Notes under the pieces: model-generated
What the model was told of the DNA's origin: nothing
The model's input: only the letters and a program-made list of their open reading frames with translations
Database searches by the model: none
Translations under genes and position numbers: made by a program
Shown: positions 16,954 through 24,402 of the stretch, piece by piece
Layout: each line of letters opens with the position of its first letter
Numbering within the stretch: position 1 is the stretch's first letter
DNA from: Bailinhaonella thermotolerans
GTDB lineage: Bacteria; Actinomycetota; Actinomycetes; Streptosporangiales; Streptosporangiaceae
Assembly (NCBI RefSeq): GCF_003594875.1
Contig: NZ_QZEY01000005.1
Location: 310,001 to 374,000, forward strand
Length of the DNA: 64,000 nt
Reading direction: 5' to 3'

Positions 16954-18351
16954 GTGCGGGACCCCTTCCGCGACCTGCGCGGCCAGAACGCCTACGACCT
17001 GCTCGGCGTGCCGGCCGACAGCACCGCGGACGTGATCGACCGGGCGTTCCGCGCCCAATTGCAGGTGTGGCATCCGGACAAGCAGTCCAGCGAGATCGCG
17101 CGCAGGGCGGCCGACGAGCGGACCCGGCTGCTCACCGTGGCGCGTGAGGTGCTGCGCCGGCACCGCGCCGAGTACGACGCCTACCTGCGGGAGGCCGCCG
17201 CCGGGCCCGGCGCCGCCGAGCCGGAGGAGATCGTCGATGATCCGTGGAGCGAGGCCGACCTCGGCAGGTGGCGCGAGGAGCCCCGGTTCCAGGCCGGTCC
17301 CGGCCTGTACCACCCCGACCCGCACTCGTGGCCGGCGCACGAGCCGCCGGAGGATCTCTGGAGGCGGAACCGCACGTTCACCGGCGGCCCTTACGGCGAC
17401 GCGCCCGAGGACGCCGGCGGGACGCTCCGCGACCCGTGGAACGAACCCGCGAGCGACCCGTGGAACGAACCCGCCGGCGACCCGTGGGCGGACGCCGACC
17501 CGGGGCTGCCCGCCTGGGCGCCGACCGCCCCTCCCCCGGGGCCGCCCCAGCCGCCGCCGCGAGTCGCTCCGACGCCGCGGCCCCTTCCCGCGAGCTCCGC
17601 CGGGTGCGGCTGCGCGTTCGCCGTACTGCTCATCGCCGCCCTGATCGTCGCGGGCGTCGTCGTCCTCATGGAGAGAGTCCCGAAGATCCCCGCCGAGATG
17701 GCCGGCGAGTGGCGGGGAGTCGGCTTGATGACGGCCCGGGATTGCGGCTTCTTCGACGCCCCCGCCCGATCCGGCTGCGGCCGGAAGAAGCACCTGATCC
17801 GGTTGTCGCTCCGCGCGGGCGCGGACGAGGCCGTGGTGGTTCTTCCGCTCGCCTGCAGGAGCACGGCCGAGGTGCGGGAGCAGCAGGGCCGGACGGTGAC
17901 CTTGGAGCCCCTCGGTGAGTGCCCCGACGGGTCGCTCACCTTCAGGCTCGACCGGCCCGGGACCGGCTCGGCCGAGCTCCGCACCGCGTCCGGCCCCGTC
18001 CCGATGCGCCGGGTGGACCCGGGCGAGCGCCTGCGGATCCCCCGGCAGATGGAGGGCCGGTGGCGGTGGGGCGACGTGGAACTCCTCCTCGACGACGAGC
18101 GCGGCGACCGGAACGCCGACCCGGCCGGGGACCGGGTGGGCGTCGCCCGGCACCGCCCCGGCGTGCGCTGCACGGTGGTGGCCATATCGGTCAAGGACCG
18201 GACCGCCACGCTGCTGAGCGGCGGTGGCTGCGGTCTCCCCGGAGACTGGCGGGTGACCCTCTCCCGCCCCGGTTCCCTGACCGCCACCTTCACGGCGCAC
18301 CTCGATCCCGAGGACGGCTTCCGCGGCAAGCGCTTCAAACCCGCCGATTGA
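16954..18351 (+). CDS. membrane-anchored DnaJ-domain protein
   Basis: The product has 465 residues from GTG 16954. A J domain lies at about 8-70 (NAYDLLGVPADSTADVI, then VWHPDK with the HPD tripeptide near 39-41). An acidic/Pro-rich disordered stretch with DPWNEPA repeats (about 90-215) leads to one transmembrane helix (about 220-240). The outer C-terminal half has four or more Cys and two similar lobes starting EMAGEWRGVG and QMEGRWRWGD, suggesting a duplicated beta domain. It probably recruits DnaK to the membrane. The extracytoplasmic domain is unknown. Confidence 0.85.
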   Translation: MRDPFRDLRGQNAYDLLGVPADSTADVIDRAFRAQLQVWHPDKQSSEIARRAADERTRLLTVAREVLRRHRAEYDAYLREAAAGPGAAEPEEIVDDPWSEADLGRWREEPRFQAGPGLYHPDPHSWPAHEPPEDLWRRNRTFTGGPYGDAPEDAGGTLRDPWNEPASDPWNEPAGDPWADADPGLPAWAPTAPPPGPPQPPPRVAPTPRPLPASSAGCGCAFAVLLIAALIVAGVVVLMERVPKIPAEMAGEWRGVGLMTARDCGFFDAPARSGCGRKKHLIRLSLRAGADEAVVVLPLACRSTAEVREQQGRTVTLEPLGECPDGSLTFRLDRPGTGSAELRTASGPVPMRRVDPGERLRIPRQMEGRWRWGDVELLLDDERGDRNADPAGDRVGVARHRPGVRCTVVAISVKDRTATLLSGGGCGLPGDWRVTLSRPGSLTATFTAHLDPEDGFRGKRFKPAD

Positions 18352-18397
18352 CCTGGCCGGCCGTACGGCCCCGCCCGGCGGGACCACCCGGCGGCCG

Positions 18398-18796
18398 CTA
18401 GGCGGCGGGAGCGGTCTCCGGCGTCCGCGCCGTACGGCGGGCCGCCGTGATCAGCATCGCCGCCGGGACCCACACCACGATGAACGGGCTCGGCTCCAGG
18501 AGCAGGGCGCCCGCCGTACCCCACAGGCCCACCGTCCAGCCGGTGAACGCGGGCGGGACGACGCCCCGGCGGTCCATCGCCAGGACCAGGGCGCCCACCA
18601 GGCTCAGCGGCACGGCGAAGCTGCCCAGCGTGAGCCAGAACGCGCCCGTCGCCGGGGTCAGCTCGGCGATCCCGTGCCGGGGGAACCACAGCTCCCCCGC
18701 CAGCCAGGACGGCACATGGCCCAGGTTCGGCAGGGCCGTCGTGACGAGGTGCAGCAGCCCCAGGAAGACGATGATTCGGCCCGCCCACTTGACCAT
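18398..18796 (-). CDS. small four-helix membrane protein (DUF6463-like)
   Basis: The product has 132 residues from ATG 18796, preceded by AAGGAG. Four hydrophobic segments are visible (GRIIVFLGLLHLVTTALP, AFWLTLGSFAVPLSLVGALVL, GWTVGLWGTAGALLL, FIVVWVPAAMLI). The pattern resembles the DUF6463 family, a tentative assignment from memory. It is divergent from a TetR gene with palindromic sites between them, so it is the likely regulatory target. Confidence 0.72.
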   Translation of the reverse strand: MVKWAGRIIVFLGLLHLVTTALPNLGHVPSWLAGELWFPRHGIAELTPATGAFWLTLGSFAVPLSLVGALVLAMDRRGVVPPAFTGWTVGLWGTAGALLLEPSPFIVVWVPAAMLITAARRTARTPETAPAA

Positions 18797-18813
18797 GTCG
18801 GCTCCTTCGCCAG

Positions 18814-18854
18814 ATATGGAACTACGAGTTTCGGAACTACTGGTTCCATATACT
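18814..18854. promoter_or_regulatory. divergent operator and leaderless tetR promoter
   Basis: ATATGGAAC (18814-18822) and GTTCCATAT (18843-18851) are inverted; GGAACTAC is also directly repeated at 18818-18825 and 18833-18840. The right arm overlaps the -10 box TATACT at 18849-18854, which ends 7 bases before the tetR ATG at 18861. Confidence 0.65.
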
Positions 18855-18860
18855 GACGCC

Positions 18861-19454
18861 ATGAGCAGCCCGAAGCAAGCCGGCGGCCGCCCCCGCGACT
18901 CCCGGGTGGATCACGCGATCACCCGCGCCACGCGCGAACTGCTGGCCGAGGCGGGGTACGCCGGGATCACCGTGGACGCGGTCGCCGAGCGCGCGGGCAT
19001 CGGCAAGGCGGCCATCTACCGGCGGTACGCCGGCAAGCAGGAGATGGTCTTCGCCGCCGCCGTCCACGACATGTCCATCGCGCCGCCCCCGGACCAGGGC
19101 TCCCTCCGCGCCGACCTCGCCGCGCTGGCCCGCGACATCGCCGAGAGCCTGTCCGCGCCCGGAGCCCCCACCCTGCTGGGCCTGTTCGCCGACGTCAGTT
19201 CCGACGAGGCCGCCCTCACCCGCATCCGCGACACGTTCCTGGAGCGGGAGCGCGCCTGCGTCGCCGAGGTCCTGGACCGCGCCGCCCGCCGCGGCGAGCT
19301 CACGTCCCACCCCGGCCTGACCCCGGTCCACGCCCTGCTGACCGGCCCGATCCTCACCTGGCTCCTGGCCCTCCGCCACACCGACACCGGCGACCTGGAC
19401 ACCTTCGTCACCACCCTCGCCGACCTCCTCACCAAGGCCCTCACCAGCCCCTGA
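18861..19454 (+). CDS. TetR-family regulator
   Basis: The 197-residue product has a typical N-terminal helix-turn-helix (ATRELLAEAGYAGITVDAVAERAGIGKAAIYRRYAGKQEMV reads across residues 23-63 in two helices; shown here for position only) and a C-terminal TetR_C_11-like helical domain with DVSSDEAALTRIRDTFLERE. It probably represses itself and the divergent membrane protein gene through the palindrome between them. A strong terminator follows at 19475-19507. Confidence 0.88.
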   Translation: MSSPKQAGGRPRDSRVDHAITRATRELLAEAGYAGITVDAVAERAGIGKAAIYRRYAGKQEMVFAAAVHDMSIAPPPDQGSLRADLAALARDIAESLSAPGAPTLLGLFADVSSDEAALTRIRDTFLERERACVAEVLDRAARRGELTSHPGLTPVHALLTGPILTWLLALRHTDTGDLDTFVTTLADLLTKALTSP

Positions 19455-19474
19455 CCCCGGCTCACCGACAGCAC

Positions 19475-19507
19475 GCGGGGCCGGCCCCTGGTGGGGGCCG
19501 GCCCCGC
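19475..19507. terminator. bidirectional hairpin between convergent genes
   Basis: A perfect 14-bp GC-rich stem (19475-19488 and 19494-19507) has a 5-base loop and lies between the tetR gene and the converging gene at 19580. There is no T run, as is common for actinomycete terminators. Confidence 0.65.
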
Positions 19508-19579
19508 GAGTTCGCCGGTGGACGCGGAATCGAGGTTCGGGCCGCCGTGAGATCACGTGACCGGTCGGCGCCGGACGGC

Positions 19580-19981
19580 TCAGGCGGCGTCGAGGGACTC
19601 GGTGATCTTGCGGGCCATCTCGGCCATGGTGGGGCTGGGCGCGCCCTTGTGGGGGCGGGTCGCGGCCTCGACGGCGATCAGGACGGTGCGGCGGAAGTTG
19701 TCGGCCTCGGCCGGGTCCTGGGCGTTCAGCAGGCGCGTGGACTCCGTCAGGGCCGGCAGCACCAGGTCGGCGAGGGCGGCGGTGGTCTTGGCGTTCAGGC
19801 CCTTGGGGGCCTTGGCCAGCACATGCCCGACCACCCCGGTCGCCGAGGTCAGGGCGATGGAGCCCTCGGTGGCGGCCTTGTGCGGAGACCCGGCCACCCC
19901 GGCGGCGGTCATCAGCGAGACGGCGCCCCAGGCGGCGATGCGGAGGGTCTGCTGGTCCTGGTCGTTGAGGGTGACGGACAT
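19580..19981 (-). CDS. hypothetical protein
   Basis: The product has 133 residues from ATG 19981, preceded by AAGGAG. It is Ala-rich and alpha-helical (MSVTLNDQDQQTLRIAAWGAVSLM at the start, in two halves ADLVLPALTES and FRRTVLIAVEAATRPHKGAPS). There is no convincing membrane helix or catalytic motif. I do not recognise a family. Confidence 0.7.
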   Translation of the reverse strand: MSVTLNDQDQQTLRIAAWGAVSLMTAAGVAGSPHKAATEGSIALTSATGVVGHVLAKAPKGLNAKTTAALADLVLPALTESTRLLNAQDPAEADNFRRTVLIAVEAATRPHKGAPSPTMAEMARKITESLDAA

Positions 19982-20205
19982 GTCGGTGTGCTCCTTCGCG
20001 TGGTCCCGGTCCGCACTCGCGAACCGCTCATGGACCAACCATCGCGAACCCCGCTGACACCGGGCCGTCGCCGCCCTGACGTGACCCCTGACAAGCGCCC
20101 GGCCCCTCCCGCGCTCCGGGCCCGCCCTCCGAGGCCCGCCCACGAGGAGACCCACCCGCGTCGCCGAGGGCCCGGACGAGGCGGACCGGGGCCGAACAGC
20201 GCGAA

Positions 20206-20231
20206 GGGCCGCTCCCAGGAGGGAACGGCCC
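20206..20231 (-). terminator. terminator downstream of tRNA-Ser
   Basis: GGGCCGTTCCC and GGGAGCGGCCC (read on the minus strand) form an 11-bp stem with one G-U pair and a 4-base loop, located just past the tRNA 3' end. Confidence 0.6.
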
Positions 20232-20251
20232 TGCGTCATGCCTTGCGGCTG

Positions 20252-20339
20252 TGGCGGTGGAGGTGGGATTTGAACCCACGGAAGGTTGCCCTTCACACGC
20301 TTTCGAGGCGTGCGCCCTCGGCCACTAGGCGACTCCACC
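20252..20339 (-). tRNA. tRNA-Ser (anticodon CGA), CCA encoded
   Basis: On the minus strand the acceptor GGTGGAG pairs with CTCCACC, followed by discriminator G and an encoded CCA. The anticodon stem CACGC/GCGTG closes the loop CTCGAAA with anticodon CGA, reading UCG serine codons. The long variable arm (GTGAAGGGCAACCTTC) and GGTTCAAATCC T loop are typical of class II tRNA-Ser. Total length is 88 bases with CCA. Confidence 0.95.
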
Positions 20340-20361
20340 GTCGAGCAGCCTACCCGACCTT

Positions 20362-20381
20362 GAGGGGTGCTCGCGCCCCTC
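20362..20381 (-). terminator. hairpin after tadA
   Basis: GAGGGGTGC and GCGCCCCTC form a 9-bp stem with one mismatch and a 2-base loop in the 46-bp gap between the tadA stop and the tRNA 5' end. It probably separates the two transcripts; the U tract is absent. Confidence 0.4.
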
Positions 20382-20385
20382 GATC

Positions 20386-20874
20386 TCAGCGGCGGGCGGT
20401 GAAGAAGGCGCGGAGGAGGGCGGCGCACTCGTCGGCGAGGACGCCGGAGAGGACTTCGGGGCGATGGTTGAGGCGGCGGTCGCGCACGACGTCCCAGAGG
20501 GAGCCCACCGCGCCCGCCTTGTCGTCGATCGCGCCGTACACGACGCGGTCCACGCGGGACTGCACCACCGCGCCCGCGCACATCGTGCAGGGCTCCAGGG
20601 TGACCACCAGGGTGCAGCCGGTCAGCCGCCACTCGCCGAGTTCGCGGGCCGCCGCGCGGATGGCCAGGAGTTCGGCGTGGGCGGTGGGGTCGCCGGTGAC
20701 CTCGCGTTCGTTCCCGGCCGCCGCGATCACCGTGCCCGTGGGGCCGATGACGACCGCGCCCACGGGGACGTCCCCCGCGTCGCCCGCCGCCGCCGCGTGG
20801 CTGAGCGCGAGACGCATGGCCATGCCGTACGGCTCGCGCGGGCTCTCGCCGTACGGCGGGTCGGGGACGGCCAT
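20386..20874 (-). CDS. tadA: tRNA adenosine(34) deaminase
   Basis: The 162-residue product is a full-length cytidine-deaminase-fold enzyme with the zinc and catalytic motifs DPTAHAELLAI (His-Ala-Glu near 65-67) and LEPCTMCAGA (Cys95/Cys98 region). It converts A34 to inosine in tRNA-Arg(ACG). The ATG at 20874 overlaps the TGA of the upstream gene by one base (TGATG), so translation is coupled; an in-frame ATG 17 codons in is an alternative. It ends the run of three genes from 21875. Confidence 0.95.
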   Translation of the reverse strand: MAVPDPPYGESPREPYGMAMRLALSHAAAAGDAGDVPVGAVVIGPTGTVIAAAGNEREVTGDPTAHAELLAIRAAARELGEWRLTGCTLVVTLEPCTMCAGAVVQSRVDRVVYGAIDDKAGAVGSLWDVVRDRRLNHRPEVLSGVLADECAALLRAFFTARR

Positions 20875-21365
20875 CAGCGCAGGCGGTCCAGTTCGTCGGC
20901 GAAGTTCAGGCGCTCGGCGATGACCATGAGGGTCTCGGCGGGCAGGACGCCCTCCTCCATGCTCAGCTCCAGGAGCTCGTCGGAGCCGATCCCGAGGTCC
21001 TCGAGGAGTTCCAGGTCCCCCGCCGGGTGCACGCCGAGGTCGGTCTCGGCCTCCGGGGGCAGGCCCGCGAGCTCGCGGAACAGCTCGCCGACCGGGTCCA
21101 GGGAGCCCGCGCGGGCGTCGGAGAGGAAGACCCGTGGATCGCCGACGCCCTCCATGCGCACGATGCCGAACCACTCGTCCTCGGCCTCGACGCACAGCAG
21201 GGCGAGCTCGTCGCCCTCGGCGGCGTCATGCGCCGCGTCGATCAGGTCGTCTATGTTCCCGGCGCCGGTCAGATCGACCTCCGCGCCTCGCCAGTCCTTG
21301 TCTGCGCGCGAGAACACGGCGGCGAAGTAGTGGCTCTGACCGGGTCGGCTGTAACTCGTCGTCAT
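20874..21365 (-). CDS. tRNA adenosine deaminase-associated protein (copy 2)
   Basis: The 163-residue acidic protein begins SHYFAAVFSRADKDWRGAEVDL and has DEWFGIVRMEGVGDPRVFLSDARA followed by a C-terminal HPAGDLELLEDLGIGSDELL segment. The same order occurs in the next gene (FAVVVYREDEKWEADLL, VFLSDITA, LPAGDLSIFADLGLDEMEL), so the two are paralogues. Actinomycete tadA genes are usually preceded by such genes, whence the name; a biochemical role is not known. Its stop overlaps the tadA start. Confidence 0.85.
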   Translation of the reverse strand: MTTSYSRPGQSHYFAAVFSRADKDWRGAEVDLTGAGNIDDLIDAAHDAAEGDELALLCVEAEDEWFGIVRMEGVGDPRVFLSDARAGSLDPVGELFRELAGLPPEAETDLGVHPAGDLELLEDLGIGSDELLELSMEEGVLPAETLMVIAERLNFADELDRLR

Positions 21366-21380
21366 TGCCGGCTCCCACGA

Positions 21381-21875
21381 TCACCCGATGGCGGCGTCCA
21401 AGGCGCGCTCGAACGGCTGGGCGAACCCCAGCCGTGACGCGATGCTGGCCAGCACCTCGTCGGGATAGAGCTCCAGGTCGCCGGAGAGGGCGCCGAGCTC
21501 CATCTCGTCGAGACCGAGGTCAGCGAAGATCGACAGGTCTCCGGCGGGGAGCACCATGTCGATGTCGTCGTCTTCGTCAGGGATGGGCAGGTCGAGGTAT
21601 TCGAGGACCTGCTGGGCGAGGGGGTAGTCGTCGAGCGCGGCGGTGATGTCGGAGAGGAAGACGCTCACCTCGCCGCCGAAGACCCGGAGGGCGACGAAGA
21701 AGTCGTCCCCGACGGCCACCATGCCGATGGTGCCGCCGATGCCCGGCAACTGCCTGAGCGCGTGGATGAGACCTTCGAGGTCGGCCGTCAGCGCCTGCGG
21801 CAGCAGGTCGGCCTCCCACTTCTCGTCCTCGCGATAGACCACGACAGCGAAGTCGGTCGCGCCTAGATCCGTCAT
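21381..21875 (-). CDS. tRNA adenosine deaminase-associated protein (copy 1)
   Basis: The product has 164 residues from ATG 21875; a GTG two codons earlier is possible. It is very acidic (DEDDDIDMV in the middle) and parallels the next gene over its whole length, indicating tandem duplication and divergence. It leads a three-gene operon with 15-base and minus-1-base gaps ending in tadA. A complex with TadA is an inference from linkage. Confidence 0.83.
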   Translation of the reverse strand: MTDLGATDFAVVVYREDEKWEADLLPQALTADLEGLIHALRQLPGIGGTIGMVAVGDDFFVALRVFGGEVSVFLSDITAALDDYPLAQQVLEYLDLPIPDEDDDIDMVLPAGDLSIFADLGLDEMELGALSGDLELYPDEVLASIASRLGFAQPFERALDAAIG

Positions 21876-21957
21876 CGTCACCCCACCGACGTGGTCCTCC
21901 GTGCTTCATCGTCCCAGAAACCACCTCCCTCCGTATCGAGCACCCGCCAAATTGTGA

Positions 21958-22227
21958 TCAAAATCGGAAGGTGCGCTTGCGGAGCGCTTCGTGGATGCGG
22001 GCGCGTCGCGACCGCCAGGGCGCGACCCGGCGGCGGAGTTCCCGGGCCTCCGCCAGTTCGCGCAGGAACAGGCTGCGGCGGCGCAGGCGCTCCCGCACCG
22101 CCTCCGCCGACGGCGCGTCGGCCGCCCCGGCCTCATCCGGGACGTCCGCCGCCGCGTCGGCCGCTTCGGCCGTCGTGTGACCCTCGTCTTCCCCCGCCGC
22201 CTCCCGGTCCGATCTCTGTCGATCCAT
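21958..22227 (-). CDS. small Arg/Ala-rich hypothetical protein
   Basis: The 89-residue product from ATG 22227 has an acidic first half (Ala/Asp/Glu-rich, disordered) and a basic second half (RERLRRRSLFLRELAEAREL then RIHEALRKRTFRF) likely to form one amphipathic helix or coiled coil. It is divergent from upp. The family is not recognised. Confidence 0.55.
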   Translation of the reverse strand: MDRQRSDREAAGEDEGHTTAEAADAAADVPDEAGAADAPSAEAVRERLRRRSLFLRELAEARELRRRVAPWRSRRARIHEALRKRTFRF

Positions 22228-22288
22228 GAACCGATGGTTCCCCAGGTGAAGCCGGGCGAACCCCGGGAAAGGCGTACCCTTGTCTCCC

Positions 22289-22927
22289 ATGCAGACCCTC
22301 GTCGTCGACCACCCGCTCGTGGCCCACAAGCTGACCACGCTGCGGGACGTGCGCACCGATTCACCCACGTTCCGCCGTCTCGCCGACGAGCTCGTGACCC
22401 TGCTCGCCTACGAGGCCACCCGGGACGTGCGCACGGCGCCGGTGACCGTCACCACCCCGGTGACCGAGGCCCACGGCGTACGGCTGACGCGCCCGGCCCC
22501 GCTGGTCGTGCCGATCCTGCGCGCGGGCCTCGGCATGCTCGACGGGATGACCCGGCTGCTGCCCACCGCCGAGGTCGGCTTCCTCGGCATGATCCGCGAC
22601 GAGGGCACGCTGAAGGCCGAGACCTACGCGACCCGGCTGCCGGAGGACCTGTCGGGCCGCCAGTGCTACGTGCTCGACCCGATGCTGGCCACCGGCGGCA
22701 CGCTCGCCGCGGCGATCCGCCTCCTGCTCGACCGCGGCGCCGACGACGTGACCGCGCTGTGCCTGCTCGTCGCGCCCGAGGGCCTGGCGTACATGGACGA
22801 GGAGCTCAAGGACGTCGACGTCCCGATCCGCGTCGTCACCGCCGCCCTCGACGAGCGGCTCAACGAGCACGGCTACATCGTCCCCGGCCTGGGCGACGCC
22901 GGCGACCGCCTCTACGGCGTCGTCTGA
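22289..22927 (+). CDS. upp: uracil phosphoribosyltransferase
   Basis: The 212-residue product matches the full length of UPRT. It has [14 protein letters not shown], the PRPP-binding [14 protein letters not shown] near residue 130 and the C-terminal [15 protein letters not shown] that binds uracil. It salvages uracil to UMP. No ribosome binding site is visible; TACCCT at 22275-22280 would start transcription about two bases before the ATG, so the mRNA is nearly leaderless. A hairpin at 22945-22980 follows. Confidence 0.96.
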   Translation: MQTLVVDHPLVAHKLTTLRDVRTDSPTFRRLADELVTLLAYEATRDVRTAPVTVTTPVTEAHGVRLTRPAPLVVPILRAGLGMLDGMTRLLPTAEVGFLGMIRDEGTLKAETYATRLPEDLSGRQCYVLDPMLATGGTLAAAIRLLLDRGADDVTALCLLVAPEGLAYMDEELKDVDVPIRVVTAALDERLNEHGYIVPGLGDAGDRLYGVV

Positions 22928-22944
22928 CCCTCCGCGCTTCCGCC

Positions 22945-22980
22945 GGAGCGCGGCGCCCCCGTCCGGGGACGCCGCGCTCC
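22945..22980 (+). terminator. terminator hairpin after upp
   Basis: A perfect 11-bp stem (22945-22955 and 22970-22980) has a further CCCC/GGGG pairing in the loop. There is no T run. Confidence 0.6.
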
Positions 22981-23283
22981 GCCGTTCCGGTCACTCAGGG
23001 TGATGGGATGCGCGTCGTCCGTGGAGGTTCGAGGGGCGCGGAGGGCCGGGCGGGGGTGGCCGGCGGGGGGTTTCGCGGTAGCCGCAAGGAGTAGGTGTTC
23101 TTACCTGCGAGGTTCTTGCAGTAGGCATCCCATAACGGGCGGAAGCCCATAACCAAGGCTTTACCGGCATAGGCCCGCGTTTGCCGTCGGCGCTGTTACA
23201 GTCCGTATTTTCTCGGGTACTTTGTGTGCTGTCAGCGTGTTGTGCGCTGTGATCACCCGTGGCTGGATGCGGTGAGGAGCGAC
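22981..23283. other. gene-free stretch, unusually AT-rich for this window
   Basis: No supported gene. From about 23090 to 23260 the base composition is clearly richer in A and T than the surroundings, with GGGCGGAAGCCC and a TTACAGTCCGTATTTT segment. It probably carries the promoter and leader of the gene at 23284; I cannot place the -10 with confidence. Confidence 0.5.
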
Positions 23284-23520
23284 ATGAACCACGAGGCCGA
23301 GTCCGAGGCCGACCAGGGCGGCGCCGACTACGTCCGGGTCGTCGGCGCGCTGTGCGCGGAGTTCTCGGAAGTCCACCCGCGCCCGACCGTGGTGCGCTGC
23401 GTCAACGCCGCCAGGCACGGAGCCATCGAGGTCACGGGCGGTGCGACGCCCGATCTGGTGGAACGGATCGCGCGCAAGCACCTCCAGGTCCTGGCGCTCG
23501 TCGCCACGGAACGCGGATGA
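23284..23520 (+). CDS. small hypothetical protein
   Basis: The product has 78 residues from ATG 23284 after GAGGAG. It begins with an acidic tail and then a compact alpha/beta segment (DYVRVVGALCAEFSEVHPR, HPRPTVVRCVNAARHGAIEV, PDLVERIARKHLQVLAL). The pattern resembles short three-helix domains that accompany regulators, but I cannot name a family. Confidence 0.65.
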   Translation: MNHEAESEADQGGADYVRVVGALCAEFSEVHPRPTVVRCVNAARHGAIEVTGGATPDLVERIARKHLQVLALVATERG

Positions 23521-23605
23521 GCACGCCCTGAATCTGCTTTACCCGACGAGGGGCGTGGGTAATGTATACGTTGGGTGCAGTGGGTGAGTGCTGCGGGAGG
23601 CGGCT

Positions 23606-23764
23606 GTGCAAGTCAAAAAGGTACTTACGTATGTCGCGATAGCCTTCGTGGCGTTTTACCTTCTGTCCCAGCCATCACAGGCTGCTCAGGCCGTGAAGAG
23701 CGCGATGGGCGGGGTCGTCAACGCGGCCAATCAACTCTCCAAGTTCGTGAGCGACCTCACATGA
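23606..23764 (+). CDS. 52-residue membrane microprotein
   Basis: The GTG at 23606 follows GGGAGG and opens a 52-residue frame: basic start (VQVKKVL), one hydrophobic helix (TYVAIAFVAFYLLSQ) and an amphipathic tail with VVNAANQLSKFVSDLT. Its stop overlaps the ATG of the next gene (ATGA), so the two are translationally coupled. The size, helix and overlap strongly support a real gene even though it is short. It probably partners the PH-domain membrane protein that follows. Confidence 0.75.
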   Translation: MQVKKVLTYVAIAFVAFYLLSQPSQAAQAVKSAMGGVVNAANQLSKFVSDLT

Positions 23765-24288
23765 GGCTCGTGACGCCGGGCGATTCCGCGCCGGCGTCGG
23801 TCAACCGGTATCTCCTTCCCCACGAGCACCAGGTCATCACCGTGCGCAAGCATCCTGCGGTGCTGATGCGGCCCGTCGCCGAGGTCTTCGGCGGGCTGAT
23901 CGTGGCGGGAGTGCTCAGCAACCGCATCGGCAACGACGGCGGGCCCGTCCTGATGATCATCTGGTGGGCCTGGCTGCTGTTGCTGGTGCGGTTCGTCTGG
24001 CAGGTCGCCGAATGGTCGGTTGACTACTTCGTCGTCACCAACCAGCGCATGCTCTACACCACCGGGCTCATCACCCGGAAGGTGGCGATGATGCCGCTGG
24101 CCAAGGTGACCGACATGAGCTTCCAGCGGTCCATCATGGGGCGAATGCTCGGTTACGGCGAATTCATCCTGGAGTCGGCAGGTCAGGACCAGGCACTTCG
24201 AACTGTGGACTTCATCCCGTACCCGGAACAGCTCTATCTAGAGGTCTGCGGGATGATTTTCCCAAACAGGGACGAAGCGGACGACTAA
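23761..24288 (+). CDS. PH-domain (bPH2, DUF304-like) membrane protein
   Basis: The 175-residue product has two membrane helices (about 42-60 and 64-86, the latter GPVLMIIWWAWLLLLVRF) followed by a bacterial PH-like domain with WSVDYFVVTNQRMLYTTGLI, MMPLAKVTDMSFQRS and a conserved GYGEFILESAGQDQ. Such proteins sit in the membrane with the PH fold in the cytosol; their role is poorly known. The start overlaps the stop of the upstream microprotein by 4 bases. Confidence 0.9.
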   Translation: MRLVTPGDSAPASVNRYLLPHEHQVITVRKHPAVLMRPVAEVFGGLIVAGVLSNRIGNDGGPVLMIIWWAWLLLLVRFVWQVAEWSVDYFVVTNQRMLYTTGLITRKVAMMPLAKVTDMSFQRSIMGRMLGYGEFILESAGQDQALRTVDFIPYPEQLYLEVCGMIFPNRDEADD

Positions 24289-24402
24289 CCCGATTGGGGC
24301 GGGCAACGGACCCGGATTCTTCACCTCGGGTTACCCGATCGGTGCGCCACGTGCCATCATGGCGACACCATTGCCCGCCTCCTGTCCGTCTAGTGAGATG
24401 AC

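Noticed and set aside
16066-18387. Upstream extension of the kinase frame to about 1478 codons
   Set aside because: The kinase fold begins right after ATG 16065; the extension is antisense to two well-supported genes.
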